Shown: positions 8,461-18,021, counted from the first letter of the stretch. The stretch: DNA of 64,000 bases from Amycolatopsis mongoliensis (GCF_030285665.1 NZ_CP127295.1:2852001-2916000), one strand, 5' to 3'. Made by a program: numbers and translations. Notes: generated by a model from the letters alone, not told the origin.

Positions 8461-8506
8461 GTCGTGAGTGTTTAGGGCGGTTCTAACCGCCCTAAACACT
8501 CACGAC
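8461..8506. repeat. family A long hairpin (copy 1), convergent junction
   Basis: A 22-bp perfect stem with a CT loop: the left arm starts GTCGTGAGTGTTTAGGGCGG and the right arm mirrors it. The same core TTAGGGCGGTT/AACCGCCCTAA recurs at 36265 and 48126. It sits between two convergent transcription units and has no U-tract. Likely a bidirectional transcription barrier. Confidence 0.85.
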
Positions 8507-8508
8507 CT

Positions 8509-9360
8509 CTAGAACAGGCCCAGTACGTCTTCCGGGGGCTGGGGGGATGGGGGGTGGTCCTCGTCCGTTAGCGGGGTTGCCCGGCCTGCCAGTTTGCGCA
8601 GCTCCGCTCCGTGGACGCACCTTGCCGGGAAGCTCGCCGACGCTGTTCGGCGGGCGATCTCCGCCGTGGGGAGGTCGCTTGCCGAGGCTGCGAACACCAG
8701 GTTGCCGAAACGGCGGCCCTTCAGCACCGCCGGGTCCGCCAGCAGCAGGACCTCGGGGAACACCGTCAGCAGCGTCGCCAGGAAGCGGCGGGCGAACGGG
8801 AGGCCCGAGCCGTCCGTGATGTTGGCCAGGTAGATCCCCTCCGGACGCAGGATCGTCGCGATCGCCCGTGTTGCCTCCAGGGTCGCCAGGCCGCCGGCCA
8901 GGGTGGCGCGCTCGAACGCGTCGACCACCACCAGGTCCGCCGAGTTATCGCGTCTTGTCGCCAGGCCTTCGCGGCCGTCCGTCACCCGGACGCGCAGGCC
9001 TGGGACCCGCAGCCCCAGCTGCGTGCGGACCAGCTCGACCAGTTCGCCGTCGGCGTCGAACACCAGTTGGCGAGATCCCGGGCGCGAGGCCGCCACGTAG
9101 CGCGGGAGCGTGCACGCCGCCCCGCCGATGTGCAGCGCGTCCAGCGGGCCCGGGGGCAGGTGGTCGACCACGTCGCCGAACCGGCGGACGTAGTCGAACT
9201 CCAGGTTGGCCGGGTCGTCGAGGTCGACGTACGACTGGGCGACCCCGTCCACGGACACCAGCCACGCGTTGCTGCGGTCGGCGTCGCGGAGGAGCTCCGC
9301 CGTCCCGAACCTGACCGGGTACCGCCCGGGCACCGGACCAGGCCTGCGAGTGCGCGCCAC
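8509..9360 (-). CDS. spermidine synthase-like (SAM-fold) protein
   Basis: The 283-residue soluble protein has the spermidine-synthase/methyltransferase Rossmann fold. It shows LDALHIGGAACTLPRYV (glycine-rich nucleotide loop), LVFDADGELVEL (acidic strand end) and DLVVVDAFERAT, the equivalent of the DAFD/DxxD catalytic region. Family members use decarboxylated SAM or related nucleotides; a true polyamine role is not proven, since many actinobacterial homologues lack polyamine residues. GTG 9360 is chosen because TAGGCT lies 8 nt upstream on this strand, a leaderless start. It is divergent from dnaX, sharing a 45-bp gap. Confidence 0.75.
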   Translation of the reverse strand: MARTRRPGPVPGRYPVRFGTAELLRDADRSNAWLVSVDGVAQSYVDLDDPANLEFDYVRRFGDVVDHLPPGPLDALHIGGAACTLPRYVAASRPGSRQLVFDADGELVELVRTQLGLRVPGLRVRVTDGREGLATRRDNSADLVVVDAFERATLAGGLATLEATRAIATILRPEGIYLANITDGSGLPFARRFLATLLTVFPEVLLLADPAVLKGRRFGNLVFAASASDLPTAEIARRTASASFPARCVHGAELRKLAGRATPLTDEDHPPSPQPPEDVLGLF

Positions 9361-9368
9361 GACCGGCG

Positions 9369-9374
9369 AGCCTA
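9369..9374 (-). promoter_or_regulatory. -10 box, leaderless promoter of the spermidine synthase-like gene
   Basis: TAGGCT read on the minus strand, 8 nt before GTG 9360. No good -35. Confidence 0.45.
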
Positions 9375-9392
9375 ACTGTCGGACCCTCCCGG

Positions 9393-9398
9393 TAGATT
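9393..9398 (+). promoter_or_regulatory. -10 box, leaderless promoter of dnaX
   Basis: TAGATT ends exactly 7 nt before the dnaX GTG. This puts the transcript start at or next to the start codon, and no ribosome site is seen. Confidence 0.6.
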
Positions 9399-9405
9399 CA
9401 CGGGC

Positions 9406-11505
9406 GTGGCTCTCGCGCTGTACCGCAAGTACCGTCCGGCAACCTTCGCCGAGGTCGTCGGGCAGGAGCATGTGACCGAACCCCTCCGCACGGCGCTGGC
9501 CGCCGGGCGGATCAACCACGCCTACCTCTTCTCCGGCCCCCGCGGCTGCGGCAAGACGTCGAGCGCGCGCATCATGGCGCGCTCGCTGAACTGCGCCCAA
9601 GGCCCGACGCCGGACCCGTGCGGCGAGTGCAACTCGTGCAAGGCGCTCGCCCCCGAGGGGTCGGGCAGCGTCGATGTCACGGAGCTCGACGCGGCCAGCC
9701 ACGGTGGTGTCGACGACGCCCGTGAGCTGCGCGACAAGGCGTTCTACGCGCCGGCGGAGTCGCGGTACCGCGTGTTCATCATCGACGAGGCGCACATGGT
9801 CACCACGCAGGGCTTCAACGCCCTGCTGAAGATCGTGGAAGAGCCGCCCGAGCACGTCATCTTCATCTTCGCGACCACCGAGCCGGACAAGGTGCTGACC
9901 ACCATCCGCTCGCGGACGCACCACTACCCGTTCCGGCTGATCCCGCCGGGCGCGATGCGCACCCTCCTGGAGGGCAACGTCGCGGCGGAGGGCGTCGAGG
10001 TCGAGCCCGCGGTGTACCCGCTGGTCATCCGGGCCGGCGGCGGTTCGGCGCGCGACACGCAGTCGGTGCTCGACCAGCTGCTTGCCGGCGCGGGCCCGGA
10101 CGGCGTTTCGTATTCGCGCGCGGTGGCGCTGCTGGGCGTCACGGACGTCGCGCTGATCGACGACATGGTGGACGCGCTCTCGACCGAGGACGCCGGCACG
10201 GTGTTCGGCACGGTCGAGAAGGTCACGGAGGCCGGGCACGACCCGCGCCGGTTCGCGACGGACCTGCTCGACCGGCTGCGCGACCTGGTGCTGCTGCGCG
10301 CGGTGCCGGACTCCGCGGGCGGGCTGGTGTCCGCGCCGGAGGAAGAGCTGTCGCGGATGGTCGCGCAGGCGGAGCGGATCGGCCTGGCCACGCTCTCGCG
10401 GTACGCGGACATCGTCCACAACGGACTCCTGGAGATGCGCGGGGCGACCTCGCCCCGGCTGGTGCTCGAGCTGTTGTGCGCGCGGATGCTGCTGCCGTCG
10501 GTGACGGAGGCGGAGAACGCGCTGCTGGCCCGGCTCGAGCGGCTGGAACGCCGCGCGACGCTGGCCGGCGGAGGTGGCGCGCCTGCCGAGGGTGGCGTGG
10601 AGCCCCCGGTGCGGGCGGCGCCGGAGCGGGCGTTCTCACGTCCTTCGCAGCGTCCGGCTTCGGCCGGGCCGGCGCCGGTCGCGGCCCCGGAACCCGCGAG
10701 GCCCGAGCCCGCCGCACGTCCCGCGCCCACCCCCGAGCCCGTTCCGGCCGCGGAGCCGGTTCCCGCCGCCAAGTCCGCGGACAGCGGCTGGGGGACGCCG
10801 CGAACTCCTGGTGGCGACACGCCGGCCGCTGCCGCTGCCGCTGCCACCGCGCCGGCCGCCGCCCCGCCGGCCGCGGCCCCGAGCGCTCCGGCTCAGGAAG
10901 CGCCCGCGGCGTCCGGAGCCCTGGACGCCGCCGCGATCCGGAACGTCTGGCCACAGCTCATGACCGCCCTGCGCAAGTTCACCGGTGGCCGCAGCCTCGA
11001 GGCGATGCTCACCCAGGCGACGGTCGCGACCGTCGAGGGGAACTCCCTCACCCTCACCCACAAGTCCGAACCCCTGGCCCGCCGCCTGTCCGACCAGGAC
11101 AACGCCCGCAAGATCGCCGGCGCGCTGTCGGACGTCGTCGGGGGCGACTGGCAGGTCCGCTGCGTGCACGGCAGCGCCCCGGCCGCGACCGCCGCGCGGC
11201 CGCAGCAGGCCGCGCCCGCGCCGGAACGGTCGTTCACCCGGCAGTCGGCGGCCCCGGCCGCCGCGCCCGCCGAAGCGCCCGCCCGGCCCGCGCCGGCACC
11301 CGCCGCACCGGCCCGTCCCCGGGTGGCCACCTCCGAGCCGGACATCCCGCTGCCCCCGGAACCCGCCGACGAGGACGACGAGGACCTCTACAACGAGGAC
11401 GCCAGCCCGGCCCCGCCGCCGCCCCCACCGCCGCCGGACAAGGACCCGGACGAGCTGGCCCGCAAGCTGCTCTCGGACCACCTCGGCGCCCGCCCGCTCG
11501 ACTGA
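9406..11505 (+). CDS. dnaX: DNA polymerase III gamma/tau subunit
   Basis: The 699-residue clamp-loader ATPase opens sliding clamps at replication forks. Visible are Walker A GPRGCGKT (about 44-51), zinc-binding Cys63/72/75/78, Walker B IIDEAHM and the sensor-1 region FATTEPDK. Residues after about 385 form a long Ala/Pro-rich linker, then a conserved tau-like domain (WPQLMTALRKFTGGRSLEAML) and an acidic, Pro-rich tail. No obvious slippery A/T run for a gamma frameshift product was noticed. GTG 9406 gives the standard ALYRKYRP N-terminus. It belongs with ybaB and recR downstream, though an opposite-strand gene interrupts the cluster. Confidence 0.96.
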   Translation: MALALYRKYRPATFAEVVGQEHVTEPLRTALAAGRINHAYLFSGPRGCGKTSSARIMARSLNCAQGPTPDPCGECNSCKALAPEGSGSVDVTELDAASHGGVDDARELRDKAFYAPAESRYRVFIIDEAHMVTTQGFNALLKIVEEPPEHVIFIFATTEPDKVLTTIRSRTHHYPFRLIPPGAMRTLLEGNVAAEGVEVEPAVYPLVIRAGGGSARDTQSVLDQLLAGAGPDGVSYSRAVALLGVTDVALIDDMVDALSTEDAGTVFGTVEKVTEAGHDPRRFATDLLDRLRDLVLLRAVPDSAGGLVSAPEEELSRMVAQAERIGLATLSRYADIVHNGLLEMRGATSPRLVLELLCARMLLPSVTEAENALLARLERLERRATLAGGGGAPAEGGVEPPVRAAPERAFSRPSQRPASAGPAPVAAPEPARPEPAARPAPTPEPVPAAEPVPAAKSADSGWGTPRTPGGDTPAAAAAAATAPAAAPPAAAPSAPAQEAPAASGALDAAAIRNVWPQLMTALRKFTGGRSLEAMLTQATVATVEGNSLTLTHKSEPLARRLSDQDNARKIAGALSDVVGGDWQVRCVHGSAPAATAARPQQAAPAPERSFTRQSAAPAAAPAEAPARPAPAPAAPARPRVATSEPDIPLPPEPADEDDEDLYNEDASPAPPPPPPPPDKDPDELARKLLSDHLGARPLD

Positions 11506-11566
11506 ACCCGGCCGCCGAGGCGCTCCTGAGCCTGCCGGTCCACCACGGAGAGGCGGTCCTCGCGGC

Positions 11567-12406
11567 TCAGGAAGCCAGGTAGGCCTCGATCGCCGCCGCG
11601 ATGGCGGACGCGTACTGCTGGCGGCCCTCCGCGCTGGTCATCCGGGCCGCCTCCGCCGCGTTGCGCATGTTCCCGCACTCGACGAGCACCGCCGGCCGCG
11701 TCGAGAGGTTCAGCCCGCCGAGGTCCGTGCGCGCCGAAAGGCCGTTGCCGCCGATGTAGTTCGACGTGCTGAAGCCGTCCGACCGCATCGTGTCCCGGAC
11801 GACCTGTGCCAGCCGCGTCGACGGCGCGCCCTGCGCCGCGTTCAGCGGCGGCGACGAGTACGCGACGTGGAAGCCGTTCGCGCCGGCCGCGGTCGAGCCG
11901 TCGGCGTGGATGGAGACGACGGCATCGGCGTTCGCGTCGTTGCCGACCGCGGCCCGCTTGTCGACGCAGGGCCCGACGCCGGTGTCGTTCTGTCGCGTGT
12001 AGACAACGCGGATTCCCTTGTCCGCCAAGGCTTTCCCGATTCGCTGAGCGACGTCCCAGGTGAACGCGTGCTCCGGGTAGCCGGCGTTGGTGGCGGTGCC
12101 GGTCGTGTTGCACGGCTTCGTCTGGCCGCGCCCGGCCGGGACCTGCCGGTTGATCTCCGCCGGGTGGGCGCCGTTCCCGCCGTTGTGGCCGGGGTCGAGC
12201 ACGACGACCTTCCCGGACGCGACCGGCGGCGCGGCGGCCGAGGACGGCGGCAGCGAAGGCGACGGGGACGGCGTCACCGTCGTCGGCGTCGGCGTGACCG
12301 TCCGGGTGGTGACGGGAGCGGGCGCCGGCGCTGCCGGGGCGTCTTCTTCGCAGCCGGTGAGCAGCAGGGCACCGGCCAGCAGGAGGGGGGCAATCGCGCG
12401 TCGCAC
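11567..12406 (-). CDS. N-acetylmuramoyl-L-alanine amidase, lipoprotein (Amidase_3)
   Basis: This 279-residue cell-wall hydrolase would cut the amide bond between MurNAc and the stem peptide. A signal peptide ends in lipobox LLTGC (about residue 19), followed by a Thr/Pro/Ser-rich linker and an Amidase_3 domain. The zinc and catalytic motifs are [23 protein letters not shown] and the catalytic Glu in [11 protein letters not shown] 12406 is preferred; GTG 12415 in the same frame is possible, and neither has a strong ribosome site. The gene lies inside the dnaX-ybaB-recR cluster on the opposite strand, an insertion relative to many bacteria. Confidence 0.88.
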   Translation of the reverse strand: MRRAIAPLLLAGALLLTGCEEDAPAAPAPAPVTTRTVTPTPTTVTPSPSPSLPPSSAAAPPVASGKVVVLDPGHNGGNGAHPAEINRQVPAGRGQTKPCNTTGTATNAGYPEHAFTWDVAQRIGKALADKGIRVVYTRQNDTGVGPCVDKRAAVGNDANADAVVSIHADGSTAAGANGFHVAYSSPPLNAAQGAPSTRLAQVVRDTMRSDGFSTSNYIGGNGLSARTDLGGLNLSTRPAVLVECGNMRNAAEAARMTSAEGRQQYASAIAAAIEAYLAS

Positions 12407-12494
12407 GGCGACCACGGTGCCACAGCCCGGCCCCCGGCGTGGCGCGACTACCCTGGTGGACGACACAGGCGTGCAGAGAGGACCGAGTGCGATC

Positions 12495-12854
12495 ATGGTG
12501 CAACCCGGCGGCGGCTTCGACATTTCCCAGCTGATGCAGCAGGCGCAGCAGATGCAGCAGAAGCTCGTCGAGGCCCAGGAGGAGCTCGCCAACACCGAGG
12601 TCACCGGCACGGCCGGTGGCGGGCTGGTCACCGCGACCGTCTCCGGTGACAGCCAGCTCAAGAGCCTGCAGATCGACCCGAAGGTGGTCGACCCGGACGA
12701 CGTCGAGACGCTGTCCGACCTCATCGTGGCGGCGGTCCGCGACGCGTCGGCGAGCGCGCAGAAGCTCACCGAGCAGAAGCTCGGCCCGCTGGCCGGCGGT
12801 CTCGGCGGCGGTGGCGGCATGCCCGACCTCGGCGCCCTCGGTTTCGGCGGCTGA
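12495..12854 (+). CDS. ybaB: YbaB/EbfC-family nucleoid-associated protein
   Basis: The 119-residue protein is a small DNA-binding nucleoid protein. It shows the family pattern: Gln-rich N-terminal helix ([13 protein letters not shown]), a central beta sheet ([18 protein letters not shown]) and a C-terminal helix ending in a Gly-rich tail. YbaB homologues form dimers that bind DNA like tweezers and are nearly always next to recR, as here (5 bp apart). ATG 12495 follows a 40-nt leader after a TACCCT -10 candidate at 12448. Confidence 0.93.
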   Translation: MVQPGGGFDISQLMQQAQQMQQKLVEAQEELANTEVTGTAGGGLVTATVSGDSQLKSLQIDPKVVDPDDVETLSDLIVAAVRDASASAQKLTEQKLGPLAGGLGGGGGMPDLGALGFGG

Positions 12855-12859
12855 CGAAC

Positions 12860-13456
12860 TTGTACGAAGGTGTCGTCCAGGACCTGATCGACGAGCTCGG
12901 GCGCCTGCCCGGGGTCGGGCCGAAGAGCGCCCAGCGGATCGCGTTCCACCTGCTGGCCGCGGACCCGGCGGACATCTCCCGGCTGCAGGATGTCCTCGGC
13001 AAGGTCAAGGAAGGCGTGCAGTTCTGCGAGGTCTGCGGCAACGTCTCCGAGCAGCAGAAGTGCCGCATCTGCCGCGACGAGCGCCGCGACCTCACGGTCA
13101 TCTGCGTGGTCGAGGAGCCCAAGGACGTCCTGGCGGTCGAGCGCACGCGCGAGTTCAAGGGCCGCTACCACGTCCTGGGCGGGGCGCTCGACCCGTTGTC
13201 GGGCATCGGCCCGGAGCAGCTGCGGATGCGCGAGCTGCTCAGGCGCATCGGCGAGGCGGACATCAGCGAGATCATCATCGCGACGGACCCCAACACCGAG
13301 GGCGAAGCGACGGCGACGTACCTGGTGCGGATGCTGCGGGACTTCCCGGGGTTGAGCGTGACGAGGCTGGCGTCGGGGCTGCCGATGGGCGGTGACCTGG
13401 AGTTCGCGGACGAGCTGACGCTGGGGCGCGCCCTCTCGGGCCGGCGGGTGCTCTAG
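12860..13456 (+). CDS. recR: recombination mediator protein RecR
   Basis: The 198-residue protein works with RecF/RecO to load RecA at gaps. It has an N-terminal helix-hairpin-helix ([15 protein letters not shown]), a four-cysteine zinc finger (CEVCGN...CRIC, about 54-72), a Toprim domain ([26 protein letters not shown]) and a C-terminal Walker-like segment. TTG 12860 is the start because it restores the usual [14 protein letters not shown]-terminus and lies 5 bp after ybaB; no ATG or GTG fits. Confidence 0.96.
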   Translation: MYEGVVQDLIDELGRLPGVGPKSAQRIAFHLLAADPADISRLQDVLGKVKEGVQFCEVCGNVSEQQKCRICRDERRDLTVICVVEEPKDVLAVERTREFKGRYHVLGGALDPLSGIGPEQLRMRELLRRIGEADISEIIIATDPNTEGEATATYLVRMLRDFPGLSVTRLASGLPMGGDLEFADELTLGRALSGRRVL

Positions 13457-13473
13457 CTGGGGGACGAATCCGG

Positions 13474-14773
13474 ATGGCGGCAGTCGCGGTGCCGGAACAG
13501 CCGGTGGAACGCAGATTGCCCGCGCCACTGTGGTGGGTGGTGCTGTCCGGGACGCTTTTGCTGGTGATTCTCGCCGGTTACACGGTGTGGGCCGGTGTCT
13601 GGGCGGCGACCGGGATCTATCTCGAGGACTTCCAGTCCTATGTGGCCACCGGCGAAGCGGTGCGTGCCGGGACGCCCCTGTACCAGGCGGGGGTCTCGCA
13701 CCTGCCGACCATCGGCGGCACGTTCAAGTACCCCCCGTTCGCGGCCGGCGCGTTCGTCCCGTTGACGGTGCTCCCGAAGCTGCTGCTGCCGCTGTTCGCC
13801 GGGCTGGTGAACCTGTTCGCGTTGCTGGCGGTCGCTGGGGCAGCTGGGTTACGCGCGGGACCGCGGCCGGGCGGCGGCGACGGCGGGACTCGCGGCGCTC
13901 GCACTGCCGATGCAGCCGGTGCTGATGACCTTCACGGCCGGCCAGGTGAACCTGCTCCTGCTTCTGCTGGTGCTGCTGGACCTGGCCGGCCGGAACCGCT
14001 GGTGGACCGGCGCCGGGGTGGGGCTGGCGGCCGGGATCAAGCTGGCCCCGGCGATCTTCGTGGTGTACCTGCTGCTGACCCGCCGCTTTCGCGCGGCCGC
14101 GGTCGCGGTGGCGACGTTCGGCGCGACGGTTCTGGCGGGTTTCGTGGCCCTGCCGCGGGACTCGGCGGCGTTCTGGTCGGCGAACCTGGCCGACCCCGCG
14201 CGCATCACGGGCGACCGCAACGCGATGCCTTCGGAGAACCAGTCGATCCGCGGTGCCCTCGCCCGCCTGCTGGGCATCGCGGACGTCCCGGGTGCGGTCT
14301 GGATCCCGGTGGGCGTGGCGATCGCCCTGGCGGCCTTGTGGATCGCCGTGCGGGCGCACCGCCGCAACCGCGAACTGCTGTCGCTGGGCGTGGTGGGGGT
14401 GGCGATGGTGCTGGTCACCCCCTGGACCTGGACGCACTACTGGGTGTGGTTCATCCCGTTCCTGGTGATGGCGGCGTGCGCCGCGTTCCGCGCACGCACC
14501 TGGTGGCCGGCGGCGCTGCCGGCCGTGGCGTACCTGCTCCTGCTCCCGTGGCGGGTGGGAACGGGCCGCGCGGACATCCCTCTGGTCGGCCTGGTGCTCC
14601 TCCCGGAAAACCACTCGCCCTTGGTCCGGGCACCGGCTCACGCGTTGTACGTGGCGCTGGCCTTGGCGCTGCTGGCGATCTCGGCGTTCCGGCCGGCCTG
14701 GTTCGACCCGGCAACGCCCGCAGACTCCGCTCCGGCCGGTGGAGGATCACCCGGAAGCCGGCGCCACGCGTAA
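13474..14773 (+). pseudogene. DUF2029/GT87-type mannosyltransferase, frameshifted
   Basis: Two halves of one polytopic glycosyltransferase lie in different frames. From ATG 13474 to about 13834 the frame encodes the N-terminal helices with the motif IYLEDFQSYVATGEAVRAG; from about 13835 to 14773 the next frame continues (LGQLGYARDRGRAAATAG, MTFTAGQVNLLLLLLVLLDL, AAGIKLAPAIFVVYLL, PSENQSIRGAL, WTWTHYWVWFIPF). These are hallmarks of polyprenyl-phosphomannose-dependent alpha-mannosyltransferases of actinobacteria. A one-base loss near 13833-13837 (GTCGCTGGGG) explains it. Intact, it would be about 432 residues. Sequencing error and true mutation cannot be told apart here. Confidence 0.75.
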
Positions 14774-14925
14774 AACGGCAAGCCACCGCGGCTGTCGGGC
14801 AGCCCAGTACCAGTGGGCCGGTCAGCGTGTGAAAAAATTCCGGGCGGCTTGCCGATCGGGGTCGCGCAAGCGTTCGATGTGCCCGGGTGACGCGCGCCCT
14901 GAGTCGATAAGCGAGGAGCTCCTCC

Positions 14926-16896
14926 ATGGCTTGGCTTGACGCGGTGCCGACCGTGCTCCTGTGCGGGTTGCTGCTGGTCTTGCCCGGGCTTCCCATCACC
15001 TACCTGCTCGGGTTGCGCCGGCTGACGGCCGTCGCGCTCGCACCGGTCGTCGTGACGGCCGTGGTGGTGCTGACGGCCGTTGCCGCGTCGAAACTCGGCA
15101 TCGCCTGGTCGCCGCTGCTCGTGCTGCTCGTCTTCGCCGGGCTGGCGCTGGTGCTCGGCTGCGTGGTCGTTCCCCTGCGCAGACGGTTGCCGCCGGCGGC
15201 GCCGGGAGACAGCTGGCCGGTCGTCGGGGCTTCGGTGGCCGGCCTCGCCGGCGCCGTGCTGCTGGGCGCCCTCGCGGTACGGCTGTCGATCCGCGGTCCG
15301 GAAGAGCTGGTCCAGACCGACGACTCGTCGTTCCACTACAACGCCATCGCGAACATCCTCAACACTCGCGACGCCTCCACGTTCATGATCGACACCCTCG
15401 GCGTGCCGGGCCGCGCCCACGGGTTCTACCCGGCCGCCTGGCACGACCTGGGTTCGCTGTTCGTCATGATCAGCGGCAGTTCCGTGCCGGCGGCGGCGAA
15501 CATCCTGTCGGTCACCATCGCCCTGGTCGTCTGGCCGCTGGGCTGCGTCCTGCTGATGCGCCAGCTCGCCGGGCCCTCGAAGCTGGCCCTCGGCCTCGCC
15601 GGCCTGCTCAGCACCGCTTTCGGCGCGTTTCCCTGGGAGATGCTCGGCTGGGGGATCCTCTGGCCCAACCTGCTGGGTCTCTCGCTCGTCCCGGCCGCGC
15701 TCGCCGCCTTGCTTTCGGTCACCAAGCTGGCCAAGGAGGACGCCATCGGCCGCGGCCGCGCGTGGTTGCTCGCGCCGGCTTTCCTCGTGGCCTTGACCAT
15801 CGCGCACCCCAACGCGGTGATCAGCCTGGCGGCGATCGCCCTGCCGCTGGTGTTCCTCGGCTTCGCCCGGGCGTCGCTGCGGCGGTACCGCGCCGGCAGG
15901 CGGCTGCCCGCCGCCCTGCTGGCCGCGCCGATCGTGCTGGCGGCGCCGGTGTACTGGCTGGTCGTCGTCAAGTCCGGGGTGTTCGCGGTGACGATGAGCG
16001 CGGACGCGAAGCCGTTCGAGTCGCCGTCGCACGCGATCGGCGAGGCACTGACCGGGGCGACGAACGGCCGGGGCGCGGGCTGGGTCCTGGCCGTGCTCGT
16101 GATCGTCGGGGCCGTGTCGTGCTTCCGGCAGCGAAGCCTGCGCTGGCTGGTGGCCGGGCACGCCATCTCCGCCGGCCTCTACGTGCTGGCCGCGGGGGTG
16201 CAGTGGCCGGGCCGCAGGATGTTCACCGGGTTCTGGTACACCGACTCCCACCGGCTCGCCGCCATGCTGCCGATCACCGGGATCCCGCTCGCGGTGATCG
16301 GGGTGCTCGCGGTGATCGCCGCGGTCCGGTCCTGGCTCAGCTCGGCGAGCTTCCTCGACCAGCGCCGGACCCTGGCCACGCGGGCGTCCGCGGTCGTGCT
16401 GCCGGTGGTGTTCCTCCTGCTGCTGCTGTCGACCGGTGGCCTGAACGTCCTCGACCACCGCAACCGCGTGCTGAGTGCCTACCCCAAGGTCGATCCGCTC
16501 GTGAACCAGGAGGAGTACGACCTCTTCAAACGGATCGCCGAGCGCACCGAGCCCGGCACGATCGTGGCCCAGATGCCGTACAACGGCAGTCCGGCGGTGA
16601 TGGCGCTGACCCGCCGGCAGGTGCTGTTCCCGCAGCTGAACATCGGCAGGCTCACCAGCGACCAGATCTACCTGGCCCGCCACCTGAACCAGGCGGCGAC
16701 GGACCCGCGGGCGTGTGCCATCGCGGACCGCCTCGCCGTGCGGTACCTGCTCACCAACGACATCCCGCGGGGCAACCTGTGGGACGGCCTCGCCTACCCG
16801 GCGCCGTCGGCGGGCTTCCGCCAGATCGACCAGGGCGGCACGTTCAAGCTCTACCGCGTGCCGTTGTGCGACCGGGCGCAGCCCGAGAACCGCTGA
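14926..16896 (+). CDS. DUF6541-type polytopic membrane protein (putative envelope glycosyltransferase), paralogue 1
   Basis: The 656-residue protein has about 12 hydrophobic segments, then a soluble C-terminal domain from about residue 510. After the first helices, a loop reads TDDSSFHYNAIANIL, then GFYPAAWHDL, resembling the acidic first loop of GT-C glycosyltransferases. The same plan occurs in the protein at 20521 (PFHANLVRWI...FYPDTYHAL), so the two are paralogues. Function is unproven, but neighbours (epimerase, GT2 enzymes, flippase-like) suggest sugar transfer for a cell-envelope glycan. ATG 14926 has GAGGAG 8 nt upstream. Confidence 0.75.
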   Translation: MAWLDAVPTVLLCGLLLVLPGLPITYLLGLRRLTAVALAPVVVTAVVVLTAVAASKLGIAWSPLLVLLVFAGLALVLGCVVVPLRRRLPPAAPGDSWPVVGASVAGLAGAVLLGALAVRLSIRGPEELVQTDDSSFHYNAIANILNTRDASTFMIDTLGVPGRAHGFYPAAWHDLGSLFVMISGSSVPAAANILSVTIALVVWPLGCVLLMRQLAGPSKLALGLAGLLSTAFGAFPWEMLGWGILWPNLLGLSLVPAALAALLSVTKLAKEDAIGRGRAWLLAPAFLVALTIAHPNAVISLAAIALPLVFLGFARASLRRYRAGRRLPAALLAAPIVLAAPVYWLVVVKSGVFAVTMSADAKPFESPSHAIGEALTGATNGRGAGWVLAVLVIVGAVSCFRQRSLRWLVAGHAISAGLYVLAAGVQWPGRRMFTGFWYTDSHRLAAMLPITGIPLAVIGVLAVIAAVRSWLSSASFLDQRRTLATRASAVVLPVVFLLLLLSTGGLNVLDHRNRVLSAYPKVDPLVNQEEYDLFKRIAERTEPGTIVAQMPYNGSPAVMALTRRQVLFPQLNIGRLTSDQIYLARHLNQAATDPRACAIADRLAVRYLLTNDIPRGNLWDGLAYPAPSAGFRQIDQGGTFKLYRVPLCDRAQPENR

Positions 16897-16930
16897 CGGC
16901 CCCGGGCGGCGGGCCCGGGGCCGTCAGCAG
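16885..16930. terminator. bidirectional hairpin terminator
   Basis: GACGGCCCCGGG and CCCGGGGCCGTC pair around a short GC loop. The hairpin overlaps the 3' ends of two convergent genes and includes the stop codon region of both. No U-tract on either side. Confidence 0.7.
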
Positions 16931-18021
16931 TAGCCGAGCTGCGCCAGGGTGTTCACGACGATCTCGGACGGGTGGTACTTGTCCATCCAGTTGTCGCCAC
17001 GACGCTCGGTGTAGCTGTCGAGGAACGCGCGCAGCTTGTCGCCGCGCATCTCGGTGAGCTCGATGTTCGCCCCGATGCCGACGTGCCGCTCGGTGCGGTG
17101 GCGGTGCACGGCGCAGGGGATTCCGAGGTAGCCGCACTCCTCCTGCAGGCCGCCCGAGTCGGTGACGACGTACTCTGCGCGCGCGACCAGCGGCAGGAAC
17201 TTCAGGTACCGCAGCTTCGGCCGGATGATGAACTTGTCGTCGAAGAGGTGCTCGAGGTCCAGTGCGCGGATCTTCTCGCGCTCCGGCGCGCCGGCCATGT
17301 ACAGCACCGGCATCTTGCGGCTCTCTTCGCGCAGGATCTCCAGCGCCTCGCGGTACTTGTCCGCTCGGGAGAGCAGCTCGAAGCGGTGCAGCGTGGCCAG
17401 GCCGAACTTCTCCGGCAGGTCCTCGATCACCAGCGGCTGGCCGATCGCCAGGCGCATCGAGTCGATCGCCGTGTTCGCCTCGGTGTCGACCACCACACCG
17501 CGGGTGTGCTTCAGGTTCGCGACCTCGCGGGCCGTCGGCGCGAAGTGGATGTCGACGACCTTCGCGGCGATCTTGCGGTTCAGCTCCTCCGGCAGCGGCG
17601 ACAGGATGCTCCCCGACCGCGCGCCCGCCTCGATGTGCCCGACCCTCGACTTGAGGATCCGCTTCCCGATCAGCGCGCCGTACGGCGTGGTGAACGTGTC
17701 GCCGTGCACCAGCACCAGCGGCGGCCGGCCGTCCTCGGTCAGCGCCGCGCGAAGCTCGTGGCGGCGCCCCCACGCGGTGCGCAGCACCTGGGCGGCCCAG
17801 CCCGGCACCTGCGCCGGCGACTCGAGGTTGTGCGCCTTCTCGCGCGGCACGAGCCAGACGTCCGGCTCCGGCAGGTTGAGGTCGGCCAGGACGTCGGCCA
17901 CCTCGTCGACGTGCTGCGCCGTGAACCAGATCTTCGGCCGCACCCCGCGCTCGACGATCCCGTGGTAAACCGGCGCGATCTTGATCAGTTCCGCGGTGGT
18001 ACCGAGGATGAAGGAAATCAC
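16924..18021 (-). CDS. wecB: UDP-N-acetylglucosamine 2-epimerase-like enzyme
   Basis: The 365-residue cytoplasmic enzyme has the non-hydrolysing UDP-GlcNAc 2-epimerase fold and would produce UDP-ManNAc or a related sugar nucleotide. Motifs: N-terminal ILGTTAELIKIAPV, VHGDTFTT, GHIEAGARSG, PEELNRKIA, and the substrate loop VVTDSGGLQEECGYLGIP. GTG 18021 gives the normal N-terminus; an ATG 13 nt further out is out of frame. It is convergent with the DUF6541 gene and divergent from the GT2 gene at 18106, placing it within the glycan block. Substrate specificity is inferred from family only. Confidence 0.88.
   Translation of the reverse strand: MISFILGTTAELIKIAPVYHGIVERGVRPKIWFTAQHVDEVADVLADLNLPEPDVWLVPREKAHNLESPAQVPGWAAQVLRTAWGRRHELRAALTEDGRPPLVLVHGDTFTTPYGALIGKRILKSRVGHIEAGARSGSILSPLPEELNRKIAAKVVDIHFAPTAREVANLKHTRGVVVDTEANTAIDSMRLAIGQPLVIEDLPEKFGLATLHRFELLSRADKYREALEILREESRKMPVLYMAGAPEREKIRALDLEHLFDDKFIIRPKLRYLKFLPLVARAEYVVTDSGGLQEECGYLGIPCAVHRHRTERHVGIGANIELTEMRGDKLRAFLDSYTERRGDNWMDKYHPSEIVVNTLAQLGYC

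Larger units (their letters stand above)
8158..8508. other. 351-bp region without protein genes: SRP RNA, tandem repeat and hairpin
   Basis: The region contains the 4.5S RNA (8182-8267), small GC hairpins at 8290-8304 and 8334-8354, a 30-bp tandem repeat (8386-8460), and a 46-bp hairpin (8461-8506) before the convergent gene. A short open frame at 8255-8467 crosses the SRP RNA and is not a real gene. Confidence 0.7.

Noticed and set aside
8255..8467. Short open frame of 70 codons after the conservon
   Set aside because: It starts within the SRP RNA and crosses the tandem repeat; no homology-like features or ribosome site.
13474..14832. 452-residue protein read in a single frame from 13474
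   Set aside because: After about residue 120 it becomes Arg/Gly-rich and loses membrane helices, while the next frame continues the glycosyltransferase.
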